Shown here: positions 24,801 to 35,750 of the stretch, piece by piece
Position numbering within the stretch: the first letter of the stretch is position 1
Layout: the number at the start of each line of letters is the position of its first letter
Assembly (NCBI GenBank): GCA_022702705.1
Contig: CM040428.1
Span: 52,981,198-53,045,197, forward strand
DNA from: Papilionanthe hookeriana x Papilionanthe teres
Lineage: Eukaryota > Streptophyta > Magnoliopsida > Asparagales > Orchidaceae
DNA: 64,000 bases
Direction of reading: 5' to 3'
Translations under genes and position numbers: made by a program
Notes under the pieces: generated by a model
The model's database searches: none
Told to the model about the DNA's origin: nothing
What the model saw: the letters and a program-made list of their open reading frames with translations, nothing else

Positions 24801-25243
24801 TGAAATCTTTAACATTTCTACATCATTTTAGAGAAAATTACTAAGTAGTTTTTTAAGGTTATACTGCTACTTTATATGATATAAGGTCACCTTCGTTTTT
24901 TATGCATGACTCTCCCTCTCTTATCTTCAATTAGATTCTATACTATTGAGTCGAAAATACTCCTCCAGTTGATCCATTTAATCTCCATCTAGGAATAACA
25001 TAATCCAATGTTTTCCATTTTGTGAACTTGTGATGTAGTGATTAAATACCTGGGAATCCTCTGAGGCATCGCCCGATCTTCGGTGTGCAGCCGTCGCAGC
25101 AACGCATATCGACCTTAAAAATGAAGATGGACAATTGTTCTTCCTCGTCCTGTAAAAAAAAAAAAAAAATCAATCAAACAACAGATATCAACTAAAGTGA
25201 AATCAAAACCTAAATTCAAATTCTACAGATGGCTTACTCCCAT
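21825..25243 (-). CDS. HMA gene 2 (unit 1): Gly/Tyr-rich HMA protein with hydrophobic C-terminal tail, 5 exons
   Basis: Exons on minus: 25238-25243 (ATGGGA), 25050-25149, 22911-23071, 22695-22782 and 21825-22324 (855 nt, 284 aa). The 6-nt first exon is required by a GTAAG donor and a polypyrimidine-CAG acceptor; 6+100 equals the 106-nt exon 1 of gene 1. HMA1 carries MRCCDGC (KVDMRCCDGCTPKIGRCLRG) and continues into GVWGVEVDKGS. HMA2 carries DCHGC (IGLDCHGCSERIKK), then VQQVTVDDRKDLVTVIG. After a Lys-rich linker come ~85 residues of Gly with Tyr and Ser, then a hydrophobic stretch, ILICVVLYFVFFIIF, ending SSR, suggesting a tail-anchored membrane protein. Likely metal binding; substrate unknown. 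The second intron is ~2 kb with transposon relics. The tiny exon 1 is the least certain part. Confidence 0.75.
23400..23670 (-). pseudogene. Copia integrase relic inside gene 2 intron
   Basis: On the minus strand, interrupted by stops, one reads LLELI(C)SD, then GKRCFIIFIDDILKFSYV, then LIKTKSEVFDILKKYKIEVK. This matches the beginning of a Ty1/copia integrase core (usual pattern LIHSD...RYFITFIDD...). It is same-sense with gene 2, highly decayed, and shared with unit 2 (41868-42138), so it predates the duplication. Confidence 0.6.
24446..24652 (-). other. Unidentified conserved frame in gene 2 intron
   Basis: A 68-codon minus-strand frame (MWNCKEMNIMKGDYIWKWY...) is preserved with very few changes at 42916-43122 in unit 2. 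The whole ~460-bp neighbourhood is about equally conserved, so the frame itself is not shown to be selected. It could be an old gene fragment captured in the intron. I do not recognise a family. Confidence 0.25.
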
Positions 25244-25259
25244 ATCCGATCTTCTCTCA

Positions 25260-28200
25260 ACGGGAAATCTACAGATGTGTGAGGAGGAGAAATGGGAACG
25301 ATAAGAAGTGGGGAGATTTATTTGAATAAGTTTTGCTATGCGGGGCATTTATGCATGCTTGAATTGTGATGGCCAAAAATTCATTAAAGGAAATTTGAGG
25401 TTTAACTATAGTTGGCTTGCTGTAATTGATTGCTGCTTCTATTTTTATCTCTTTGTTCTATTTCTTTACTTCTTCATGATTATCTTCTTTTTTTTGCTGA
25501 GATTTGGTACAGAGCCATCATCAATTCCAATCATTCCAAGTAAAAAATGGTTAGCTCTATTCATGGATTTTGGAAACTTAATCTTAGATATGTAAAATTT
25601 GTACATATGAATTGAGTGGTATGCATGTAAACCTTCAACCATATGAAAACATGGTCATAAATGAGCACAGCTTGAGCGAGCATGACCTTCAAAACAGGCT
25701 CAGGCTTGAAATGGATCGTGAATAGCTTGATTTGAATTCCAAATTAACTTTGAATGATTTAAAATTAGTTGGATTTAATTTTTCTAAAATACACCATAAA
25801 AGGTGATATGAGATTCTTATATTAATATTTATTTAATTACTCTATCAAAGTGAATGTATTCACACATTAGTCACACCAGCATATGTGATCTGAGATAGTT
25901 ACAAAGAAGAGTGTAAAGTAGATAATGGTAGCAAGAATAAGTATTGAAGATTAAGTATTGAAGTCAAGTTTATATCTTGAAAAATACAATATCCCAATAT
26001 ATTAATAATTATTCTTGTACTCTAAAAAGAAATAACATATATAATCTTTATTGAATATAAACATACATTTTACACTCATACCAATAAAAATAGCACACAA
26101 AACGAAAAATAAATGTTACATGTTAACAGAAAAACACATTCATAAAAAGAAAAAAATTATCTGAAACTCTCGACATCTTTGACTCTTATTAAGTACCAGG
26201 AACTACCTTGTGAAAGAGTTCCTTGTGTACCGCATAACAAGAATTCGCTTACGGCTCAGTAATCACTCCTTATTCTCAAATCAAATTAATTTAATCTTAT
26301 CTTAATTCAATTAAAATAAGTCTCTATCAGCATTTATTAAAAAAATGCACATTTCCATACATACACCATTATTACAAAAAAAAGGGAACATTTCCATGCA
26401 TAGCATGCAACTCTTACTTTCTTAATTGTAAATTCCTTTTATCAAAATTTGGGAAGGAACATGTGGTGTCAGAGTTGGGCACATGAGAGATTAAGAAGCC
26501 TGCTCCAACAGAGGTGATTGTAGTCTTGTATAGGAGATCAACATCCTTAAATTTGAAGAAAAATCTTTTTATATTTTTGCATAATTAAATTGAGATTATT
26601 TTCACCTAAAATTAAATAAATAATTACAATGTAATATCATTGATATATCTTGAGGTTAGTGATTAATCATATTTTTTCCTTTAATATTAGACTGTTATGC
26701 TCTATTAAATAATTCAAATAAATGAAATGTTTTATATTTTATTTTTATCAAGACCAATAATTTGAGAAATTTATATATATTTACATACATTTCACACAAT
26801 TAACATATCTAATAACTAAATTTAGGGATTAAATAAATACTTCAAATCTAAAGTCAGAGAGGATAAAAATATTAATGCTGACCTCACAATTACTAAAGTA
26901 TTTGCACATATAAAAGCTTTCACGACGTAGTCGCACTTTACACATTGAACAATGCAATTTATTCCGAAGTTTTAGTGGTAGAGTCTTGGCTAGACCGATT
27001 AACTAAACGACCTGATCATTTTTGCCCGTTTCAAACAACGAGAACGGATAGTCGTAATTTCTTATGCGTCCTCTCACTGGGAGTGGGAGATGAAAGTCAT
27101 CCGAATGATGTAAATATGTCTAATCTTATTATAAGCTGATTAGTCACAAGACCAAGGTTTCGGTACCAGCCTTGACATTTGCTCATTAAGCTTGGTTTTG
27201 GACTTCTAACTTTCAAGTTTAAAAGGAAGAAGGAGGGAGAAAGAGATTACCTTAAATACATATCTCTTTCAGAAAGCAAGAATTAAGGATGGCTTTTTGG
27301 CTTTGGAGACCAGCACCACCCAAATTCTTACCAGAGTTGGTTGTGGGAGATCGCAAGAGCACAAGGCAATAGCCAGAAAGGTGCAAGGAGTTTGCCATGA
27401 GCTCTAGAATGTGAGGAAGGATTTAATTAAGTGAGAATGATCTGTTTGAGAGAAATTTGAATTCCCTCACCTCCTCAAATGGTCGTGGTGTCAAGGGGAT
27501 GGCCAATTGGCAATTATACTGCTATGGGGAGGCTCATTCAATGACAATGAGCCACTCTGATGCATTTGTGCATGCCCTTGAAGGTGATGGGATATGAGTA
27601 AACAGGGAAGTGGGCTAAGGAGGAAATTTTTTTCGACCATAGTTTAGGGGCTTTTGATTGAGCTCAAGGAGGCTAGGGCGGCTCGGGTTGAGGTAAAGGA
27701 GGTGGGAGGCACAAAGGGGATTATTTAAACTATTTTAGGAAATTGGTCATTTATGTCAATTGAGCTTAGTTCGTTGGACTGGTACAGGTTCTATGAAGCT
27801 GCCATAATTGGTTGAGTTGGCCAAAGGAAGGGATTGAGCCAAACTGTGGAAAGAGGTAGGTTGAGCTCAATTGGGTCATGAGAGTTTATGTTACTCGGTT
27901 TATGCCCTTGGATGAGATTGATTGGGGTTTGAGCATGGGTCATATTTGGCTTAGAGGGAATAAGCTCTTTATGTATATATAGAATGTATGTGTATGTGCG
28001 CGCTGTGCGGTCGTCTATATATAACACATGCATGTGGCCCCAAAATATATGTATACATGCATATGTGTATGCATACTTGCTTCCGTTATAATTTTAGGGA
28101 TGTTTAGTTTTGCTTGGCTTAGGTTTAACTTTTGGTAAATTAAATCTTAAACTTTGTTAACTCACTTATTTAGATTGATTTGAGCCGTGTGTTTGAACAC

Positions 28201-28760
28201 ACGTGCCACCAAACTCACATGTATTTACATGGCTAACACTTAACATATTTTCATGCATATGGGAGATGGCATATATGTAAAATGAAGTTTAGGTGTTAGA
28301 TATGTAAATATATAAAAACCCGAAGTCCATCCAAACCAACCCAAGTCCCAAGTCAGTCAGGCCCCACATCAACCACTTAAGCAATCCTAAGTCTGGATAG
28401 AAATGTAGCTGACGGACTGAGAGCGGACGAAAATTATACAAATCTAATGAAATTGTAATACAGCATTTATAAATTATATACATGATAAATTTCAAGATTT
28501 TATATTATATTTCATGTCTATCCAACCAAATGCTAAAATGTTTAACACCCCCATATTAGATTTACTTTGAACCCAAAAAAAAATTATTTATTTTTTCTTT
28601 TGTCAACAATCAGAAAAACAATAAGGAGAAAAAGTTTGAGTTTGTGATGCAACAAGTTCACGAGCAAAGAATTAAATTTTGATGGCCTTGTAAGATTCAA
28701 GAGAGGCCTCGAAATCCATTCCCAAAATGAGCTAAAACACATACTAGATCGTCGGGATCA
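25260..28760. other. Upstream of gene 2: no gene recognised
   Basis: AT-rich to ~26.9 kb, then a more complex GA-rich tract (27.2-27.75 kb). Short frames at 26945-27139 and 27791-28033 are kept in unit 2 but show no domain and no start context. Confidence 0.5.
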
Positions 28761-29395
28761 ATGACTCATAGGCAAGAGCCTCCTAAGCAAAACTTACAGA
28801 GAGTAGGACCTAGGAGAGCTATTGGTCTAATATTTGAGAGAGAAGAAGCAGAAAGCGACGGACATGATCACTTAGAAGAAGGGGAACCTTTTGAAGCCTC
28901 ATACGTAGAGGAGATAAGAAGAAGAAGAATCTGAAGTCTTGGTTATGAGTATTCAAATGAAGAAGCTAGAAGAGGAAGATGAGTGGGAGGAAAAAGTCCA
29001 TTGGAGAATGCATTCTCAAAGGAGATCACAAAAGTCGAGGCAGGAAAGAATTATAAGATTCCATCATTGGAATAACACAAAGAGAAGTCTGACTCTACCG
29101 ACCATCTGGATTCATTTGAGACATCAGCTATTCTATTCAAAATAAATAATGATTTAAATTGTCGTTTGTTTTTAACAACGTTAAGAGAATCAGCTTTGCA
29201 ATGGTTTAACAAACTGTTGGAGAAATCATCACTTCCTTTGAAATATTAAAGTACACATTTGTGCCTTAGTCCTTCAGCGTACAGAAGCTACGAAAAACTC
29301 TCAAGCCCTCTTAAAAATCTACTAGAAACCTACCCAAAATGGTTGTCAAAATAGCTCGTTTAAAATTTGCTCGTTCGTGTTTCGTTGGTTTTAGC
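28761..29395 (+). pseudogene. Ty3/gypsy gag relic (unit 1)
   Basis: Reading through stops and frame changes gives MTHRQEPPKQNLQRVG, then GKNYKIPSLE, then DSFETSAILFKINNDLNCRL, then FLTTLRESALQWFNKL, then SFSVQKLRKTLKPS. These follow the order of a Tat/Retand-type gag capsid region (usual pattern DSFETSALLHK...CRVFLTTLRGSAQQWFN). It is non-functional and shared with unit 2, so it predates the duplication. Confidence 0.75.
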
Positions 29396-29589
29396 TCGAA
29401 ATATTATAAAAATTTATATGGCAAATTAATTTTAATAACTTTAACAATTGTCATTATATTTCTTTCCTTCTGTATTACAATAAATCCACAACAATGTTCA
29501 TAGATCAAAATATTTTTAAAAATTACATAATTAGATGATATACTTATTTTAAATATTATCATAGCTATTATATTTTGTCAACATGTCAG

Positions 29590-29726
29590 ATACATTGAAT
29601 AGGAGCATAAATGAGGATCTCAACTTTTCTTTGAGGGTATCACCTAATCTCAAATATTTTCGAATCCACTTTTTCCTAACACTCACAATTCGTTGCTCTC
29701 GTTAACGATCATTATTCCCTCCACTC
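29590..29726 (-). pseudogene. HMA exon 2 relic (unit 1)
   Basis: After an intact-looking TTTTAG acceptor the minus strand reads GVEGIMIVNESNEL, a stop, then VLGKSGFENI: the second half of an HMA domain like exon 2 of gene 1, with stops. No first exon was found upstream. Confidence 0.6.
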
Positions 29727-30247
29727 CTAAAATCCAAATAAATATAAAAATTTAATTTAAAATCCACATGTTAAAAAATCTAAATTAAAATTTTAAAGGG
29801 CATTTGAATACATACAACCTAGATTTTATGTATTTGTATTTTTAACATTCGAGCACTTCTTTGTGATCAATTTTACAAAAAAAAAAAATTATTACTTCCG
29901 GATTTGAGGCAAACTACGTCCATTAAACGACTATGATTCACCGGATGTAGCATTTTTAATACTTTTATTTTTTTAATTTTCAAAAACAAATTAATTTTCC
30001 TACACTCACAGAACATAAAAAATAATTTTTGAAAGAGAGCAATTAAATATATTATAACATATAAAATATATTATATTTATTTCAAATAAAATATAAATAG
30101 AATAAAATAAAAAATTTCGAAATTCTATATAATATTTCATTTCCTTCCAAACAAATGTCAAAATTTTCAACCTTCCTATATTTGATTTACTTAAACTAAA
30201 ATAAAAATTTCAAAAAACCAAAATTTACTTATTTTTTCATTTCTCAC

Positions 30248-30250
<3 letters not shown>

Positions 30251-30290
<40 letters not shown>
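30251..30290. repeat. (GA)n microsatellite
   Basis: About 40 bases of GAGA downstream of gene 3. Unit 2 has the same at 49557-49594, and gene 1 a shorter version at ~18119. Confidence 0.95.
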
Positions 30291-30292
<2 letters not shown>

Positions 30293-30491
30293 GCACCCAA
30301 TCATCAAATATTTATTTCTTCTTCAAACAAACATTCTATTATCCCATATTTTCATAAATAACCTCCCAAATTTAAGCAGATAACGCTGAGTATTACTGAA
30401 CTCTCATAATTCTTTACACTACAAAACATGATTCAGCAATTGTTGGGGCATCTCTTTGCAAAGTGCTGAGAAACCCGACCAAGTATCAGTC

Positions 30492-30801
30492 TCATCCATT
30501 GTCACTGCTTCCCGAATCACTCACCTCAATATGGCCACACCTACGACCGTGAACAACCGCAACTTTACGAGGTGGCTTCTTGGCGGGCACCTTGTTTCGT
30601 GGACTCTCCGTCCCAACAATCTCAACCTCTTGAAATTTTTTTATTATATGATCCCGAAGCATCTCCGCATCCAAATTCCCTAAAACTCGCACTGCATTGC
30701 TCGTATTGCTCTCTTTATCCACAATCACTCCTAGCACTCCTAAAATCCAAATAATAATAATAATAAATTAAAAATAAAATATAAATTTGAAAGACAACAT
30801 G

Positions 30802-30881
<80 letters not shown>

Positions 30882-31228
30882 CCCAAATTTTCCTTCAATT
30901 TAAATCTTTTTAGTTATGGTAATATGATACAAATTCGAATTTTCTTACAAAACATATAAAATAGTTTTTGAATGAGAACAATTAAATATATTATAACATA
31001 TAAAATATATTATATTTATTTCAAATAAAACATAAATAGAATAAAATAAAAAACAAAATCAAAAGTCATTCTTATTTATTTATTTATCATTTTTTTTGTG
31101 TTTATTGTCATTTTAACAACTAATTAAATACCTGAAAATTTTTTTATATGTTTCTTTATTTTCCGACCGCAGCATTCTCAAACACAGTTTGTTTTGACCT
31201 TCGGGGTGACGACTTGACGCGACGCCAT
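30492..31228 (-). pseudogene. HMA gene 3 (unit 1), nonsense-mutated
   Basis: Two exons on minus: 31132-31228 and 30492-30739. Exon 1 begins MASRQVVTPKVKTNCV and then has TGA where the intact copy at 50436-50532 has TGT (the first Cys of CECC), truncating the product after 16 residues. The rest is open: GVIVDKESNTS, VLGNLDAEMLRDHIIKKF, then a basic linker (RNKVPAKKPPRKVAVV) and a tail GHIEVSDSGSSDNG. Splice sites remain intact, so transcription is possible. The tail matches the gene-1 last exon, see the finding on exon fusion. Confidence 0.75.
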
Positions 31229-31284
31229 CTCTCGATTTTTTTTTTTTGCTTTGTGAGTTCTACATACTGAAGGAAGTGGAGAAG

Positions 31285-31286
<2 letters not shown>

Positions 31287-31365
<79 letters not shown>

Positions 31366-31402
31366 TATATAGTGAGACCAAGAGAGGTGGACGGCCACGT
31401 GG
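31287..31402 (-). promoter_or_regulatory. Gene 3 core promoter with TATA expanded to (AT)n, plus G-box
   Basis: Where gene 1 has a single TATA box, this promoter holds ~80 bases of (AT)n, then GCATATATAG, then the palindromic G-box core CCACGTGG (31395-31402) in GGCCACGTGGCTCACTGTGA. The unit-2 copy has only a short AT run here. Confidence 0.5.
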
Positions 31403-31499
31403 CTCACTGTGAAGCGTGGTGGATTCAATGGTCACTGTGAAGCGCGGTGGATTTAATGGGTGAGATTTACTTATTAATTTACGTATTATGTGCATTCAT

Positions 31500-33510
31500 G
31501 CGATGCAATAGTTACATGCATGTATGTATTATGTATTAATTGGTATGAGCTTTCTTTAGTGGTATGCATGTATGTAATTTGTAAATTTTCCTTTAAGAAA
31601 TTGGGGCATTTATATATAGACCGCCCAATTTTTATGTATTTACATATTTGACATTTGTATTTTCTTCTAAATAATCGTAATAATTTTTAAATTAAAATAA
31701 ATTTTAAATCATTTTGTTTTAGGATAAATATCATGTATCATTCAACTTACTTTACATTATCTTTCATTCATTATGGATCAAATTTTAATAATTGAATTGA
31801 ATAACTTAGTAATAAATTTTTACAATAATATAAAAGGTAAAAAAATAATTGAGAATATTTGTAATGATTTTTTTTTTATGTAAAATATATAGTTTGTAAT
31901 ATTATCATAAATATTATATATTTACTAAGATATCATATGATATTAAAATTCATAAAATTTTGGTAAGCCTTAGTAAATATATCAATTTAATTAGTGTATA
32001 TTATATGCACAAAATGTTTTATCGTTTAAAGCATAATATTTTTCAAAATATACTTAATACTCTTATTCACTTATTTAATATTAAATATTCTTAATACACC
32101 TTTAATTTCAAGTATGAATCACAGTACTGCCCCAAAATTATCTTAAAGTTGAAAAAGCTTCTTCATAAATTATCTCTTTCATAAAAATTAAATGGCCCAT
32201 GTTCTTGAACATGATATTATTAATAAATTGTATAGTAAAATAATTTTTTTAATTGATATATTACCAAAGAAAAAATCATCTAATCAACATTGATGATTCC
32301 TATTGATGATTTTCATTATCTATCTCCATTCAAATACTATCAACTCCCATCATTGCTCAATTATTATAGCTTAACCATCATCATGCGACCACTATCCTGA
32401 AACATCATCATATGATAACTATCACATAATATTATCACTCAATTAACATTATCATCCATTTTCTATCATTCTTTTGTCGTCATGTCAAAAATAAATTTGC
32501 ATTAGCTTAAGATATTTTTATACCGCATTCATACTTGACATCTTGATTTTTATAATTAAGTTGTAAGACCTAGTATTAATCATAAATAACAGTTTGTCAT
32601 ATTCTGCACTTCATGAGACCGGTCGTACATGACTCTATTACGATTATGTGAGTTTATCTGACAGTAATTTCCAGGTAAGGTTGTATGTCCAATCGTATTA
32701 AACTTTTTTGATCCTTTGCATAGTTGAAGATACGTTCCTTGTTTACAACATTTATCTCTCTTTTGATAACATAAATCTTCACCACTTAGGTTTTCACACA
32801 AAAATATATCATGTGATATAAGTCTTAATATTCTAATAAAATGTGAAGTTTAACATTCAAATAAATCTCTCTCAAAATCAATAAAGTCGAATGACCTCAA
32901 TAAGATAGTTGATAAGTCACTGAGTTTTTCAGTATCTTCAACATCTCCTACTTTTATCTCATTTGAATTTTGTGAATAAATTGTTCTCCATTTCAGTCTT
33001 CCCATTTGATACTACAAATCATCAATCATGGAAACTTGAACTTATAATTTTTTTGAAGATAAAATCATAACCATAATCAAGAGTTTTATGAAGGAGCACT
33101 ATTACTTAAGACATTATTAACTATAAGAATTTGCACTTATAGAAAGTTAGACACCCAGATTAATTTAAACCTTTTACAATCTTCAACATTAAGTAGAGGA
33201 AAGGTCTCTTGGTTAAAATTCTTATCATGCAAATATCCAAAATTCATTTATTTAAATAATTGATCTTAAAATAAAGTGATATTTTTATCGTTTGAGATAA
33301 TATATTACTTTTTATGTCGTGCTTGATTATTCAAGATCAAATTTAATGAAATAACCCTTAACTCAAATAAACTTAAAGCAATCCACAAAAGTTAAACTTT
33401 CATAAATGAAGGAACAAATATTTTTATGACAATAAATATTCATATTTTTTCAAAGGCGAGTTGTAACATTACTAATAGGAGTGCTATAAATAGCTTAAAT
33501 ATATTGAAAT
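31500..33510. other. Gene 3 - gene 4 intergenic region
   Basis: AT-rich. A 73-codon minus frame at 32580-32801 (MCENLSGEDLCYQKRDKCC...) is retained at 51775-51996 in unit 2 with about eight replacements. Flanking frames contain stops. It may be a transposon relic; I do not recognise it. Confidence 0.35.
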
Positions 33511-33511
33511 A

Positions 33512-34037
33512 GGAGCATAAATGACGATCACTAATTCTCTACGAGTTTTCATTATCACCCAATCCTAAAGATTTTCGAATCCACTTTTCACAAAACTCAC
33601 AATTCGTTGCTCTCCTTGTCGATCATTATTCCTGTTGTGGGAAAAACCAACTTGGCTAGAAGAAAAAATAAAGAACACAAACAAATACAAAACGATTGCG
33701 TGGTTCGGTCCTTTGAACATACATCCACGGGACGGAATCAACCAAATCCACTAAGATAATAGAGAAGAATTACAAGGCTTGTACATTCGTAAATGAGCCC
33801 TCATCTCGCCCAAGATCTCACTCTCGAATCACTTCGACCCTAGATCTCCGAGACGCTCTCCTCACTTTCCACAATGCCTCTCCCCTTCTTCTCTTCTTCC
33901 TAGTTCTCCCTTCTTGGTTCCTTTTCCTCTCTCCCCTACAAGCCACCCCTTCTATTTATAATAGAAGGGCCTCCCCTGTAGACCAGGTCTACCTAAATTA
34001 ATAATCGAGATTCATTACAACAATTCCCTCCCCTCCT
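33512..34037 (-). pseudogene. HMA exon 2 relic split by a solo LTR (unit 1)
   Basis: An acceptor and the exon start are at ~34023-34043, and the remainder (GIMIDKESNEL, stop) is at 33515-33632. The two parts are separated by the 390-bp solo LTR. It resembles the relic at 29590-29726, so at least two HMA exon relics exist per unit. Confidence 0.55.
33633..34022. mobile_element. Solo LTR of a copia-type element (unit 1)
   Basis: 390 bp, begins TGTTGTGGGAAAAACC and ends TTACAACA, flanked by a perfect 5-bp target duplication ATTCC (33628-33632 and 34023-34027). It is related to the LTR of the full element at 53331-58674 (TGTTGTGGGAAAAAC, GTGGTTCGGTC, GAGCCCTCATC, GCTCTCCTCAC) but shorter, so it belongs to a different subfamily. 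The TATA region forms a palindrome, CTTCTATTTATAATAGAAG. Confidence 0.9.
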
Positions 34038-34328
34038 AAAATCAAAATAAATATATGAAGATTAATAAAAAACCCACATGTTTAAAAATAAAAATTAAAA
34101 ATTTAAAGGGCCTTTGAATACATATAAACTAGATTTTATGTATTTATATTTTTAAAACCTAAGCCTCTTTTTTTACATTTATTCACTCAAACAATGAGGG
34201 ATTGATCTGGCTCTATATTTTAGTGTAGTCAAAATCACCATATATTTAAATTTTTTAAATGATGGGCCAAAAAATACACCGTGAGAGGCCAAATTACTAA
34301 ATTTTCTAAATTATATTAAAAAATTTAA

Positions 34329-34724
34329 TTAAATTTTACTAATTATAGAGAGAAATCTCAAATTTAAATGTCCACCCTCAACATAACCCAGTCTACCAAT
34401 CTCAACGTTAAGTTCATGCTTATGCTTGAGATACGCCGGCAGTGAATCCACGTCTATTGCTCCTGTAACAGTCGCCAATTCCTCCTCGGCATCCACATTT
34501 GCCTGGTGAACCCTTGGGCATAAATGCAATTACAGAAACATCAGGGATAATATTAGATTTACATAAATACCACACTAATATGTAAAATAAATAATAATAT
34601 ATTGGGTGGTATATATGTAAATGATTTAGAACCTTAGATAATTTACATGTGATATTTACTGTGATAAATACACTTAACGCAGCCGTAGCAGTCCATAGTA
34701 ATCTTCCACAAACTAAAATAAAAT
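34329..34724 (-). pseudogene. HMA gene 4 remnant (unit 1)
   Basis: The last exon at 34329-~34510 encodes NVDAEEELATVTGAIDVDSL and ends ISKI; it resembles gene-2 exon 5. Upstream, near 34680-34724, a truncated exon keeps KITMDCYGCVK with a CxxC, but its 3' half and donor are missing. The acceptor of the last exon is altered (AAGGG where the working pattern is AG followed by GGG). No first-HMA exons are found upstream, although a diverged promoter-like segment lies at ~34910-34985. Confidence 0.6.
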
Positions 34725-34739
34725 CAACAAAATAATAAA

Positions 34740-35640
34740 TAAATAATAGTAAAATTTGCATACTTACCCCCACAATTTTTATATATTTATTTATTTAACA
34801 TTTAAACTTAATTTCTTACATGTATACCTTAACATTGCATAAAAATGAGTATAAGGTGTAGATATGTAATACATAGAAATTTGATACCACTTTAAAATGA
34901 TAGTTTCTTAGAGGAGGAAGGTGCCATGTGGCGCATGGTTAAAAGCGGTGGATTAAGCGGGTGAGATTTACTAATTTTCACATTCCAACATGCATGCGTG
35001 CATCTGTGCATGACAATTAATTTGATAGGCCGTCATTAATGAACTGAAGTTGAGCTTATCATATGAGTGAAAGGTTATTACATATGAATCATATGTATGT
35101 GCAGATGATATGAAATATTTGAGTGGAATAACTATAAAAAAATAAAATTTAGGAGTTTAGCTATGTAAATACAGAAGAATTGGGTGCATATCCCCCTAAA
35201 TAATTTCATATGATTGCATGAACATTGAGAAAAGTTCCTTTAAATATACTAATACTAATTTTAAGGTATTATCAAAAGATTGAATTTTATTGAAAATTGT
35301 TAAATAAAGAAGTTAATCATTATAAATTTGTATTAATAAGATATAAAATAGGTTAAAATATCATGACAAAGTTTCTCTCAAAATATTTTGCTTAATTTGT
35401 ATTTTTAAAATGAATTTTAATTCATTAAATGTGCTAAAAATATAATAAAATTTTAAAGTATTTCATCTCAAATCATAATGATAATTTTAATATTCATCTT
35501 GATCAAAGATATTTTTGCTTAAGCAATAATAGAAAGTAATAAATGCCATATAATCAATATACACTAAATTATAAAAATAAATATTAGAATTATGAATGTA
35601 TTATAGATTACTATATATGATAATATTAACACACAAAAAA
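34740..35640. other. Unit 1 right border region
   Basis: AT-rich, no gene. 35460-35640 repeats the border sequence also found at ~20990-21240 and ~60040-60120. Confidence 0.5.
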
Positions 35641-35750
35641 AAATATTTTAGATATAATTTTGTATAAGCATGTGTAAAAATCATTGAATTTATTTTAAGA
35701 TGAAAGCAATGCAAGTTCTCCATTTAAAGCATTAATCTTGAAGTGCATCA

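Larger units (their letters stand above)
16990..35640. repeat. Segmental direct duplication, unit 1
   Basis: Collinear with unit 2 (35641-60300). The offset between matching landmarks changes stepwise: ~19,443 at gene 1, ~18,407-18,470 through gene 2, ~19,365 from 26.9 kb, ~19,300 at gene 3, ~19,195 at 32.6 kb and ~24,546 at gene 4. The steps mark unit-specific indels: unit 1 has ~1.03 kb extra at ~20.70-21.77 kb, unit 2 has ~0.89 kb extra at 44.3-45.2 kb and the 5.3-kb copia element. Edges are approximate because smaller copies of the same border sequence also occur near 21.0-21.3 kb. Confidence 0.9.

Noticed and set aside
25338..25595. 85-codon plus-strand frame with Phe-rich hydrophobic core
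   Set aside because: The frame is broken by indels in the unit-2 copy and it lacks any recognisable domain.
26945..27139. 64-codon frame conserved in both units
   Set aside because: Conservation is no higher than in flanking noncoding DNA, and no domain or promoter is seen.
27791..28033. 80-codon minus frame conserved in both units
   Set aside because: Only one replacement, but the surrounding DNA is equally conserved; composition is not protein-like.
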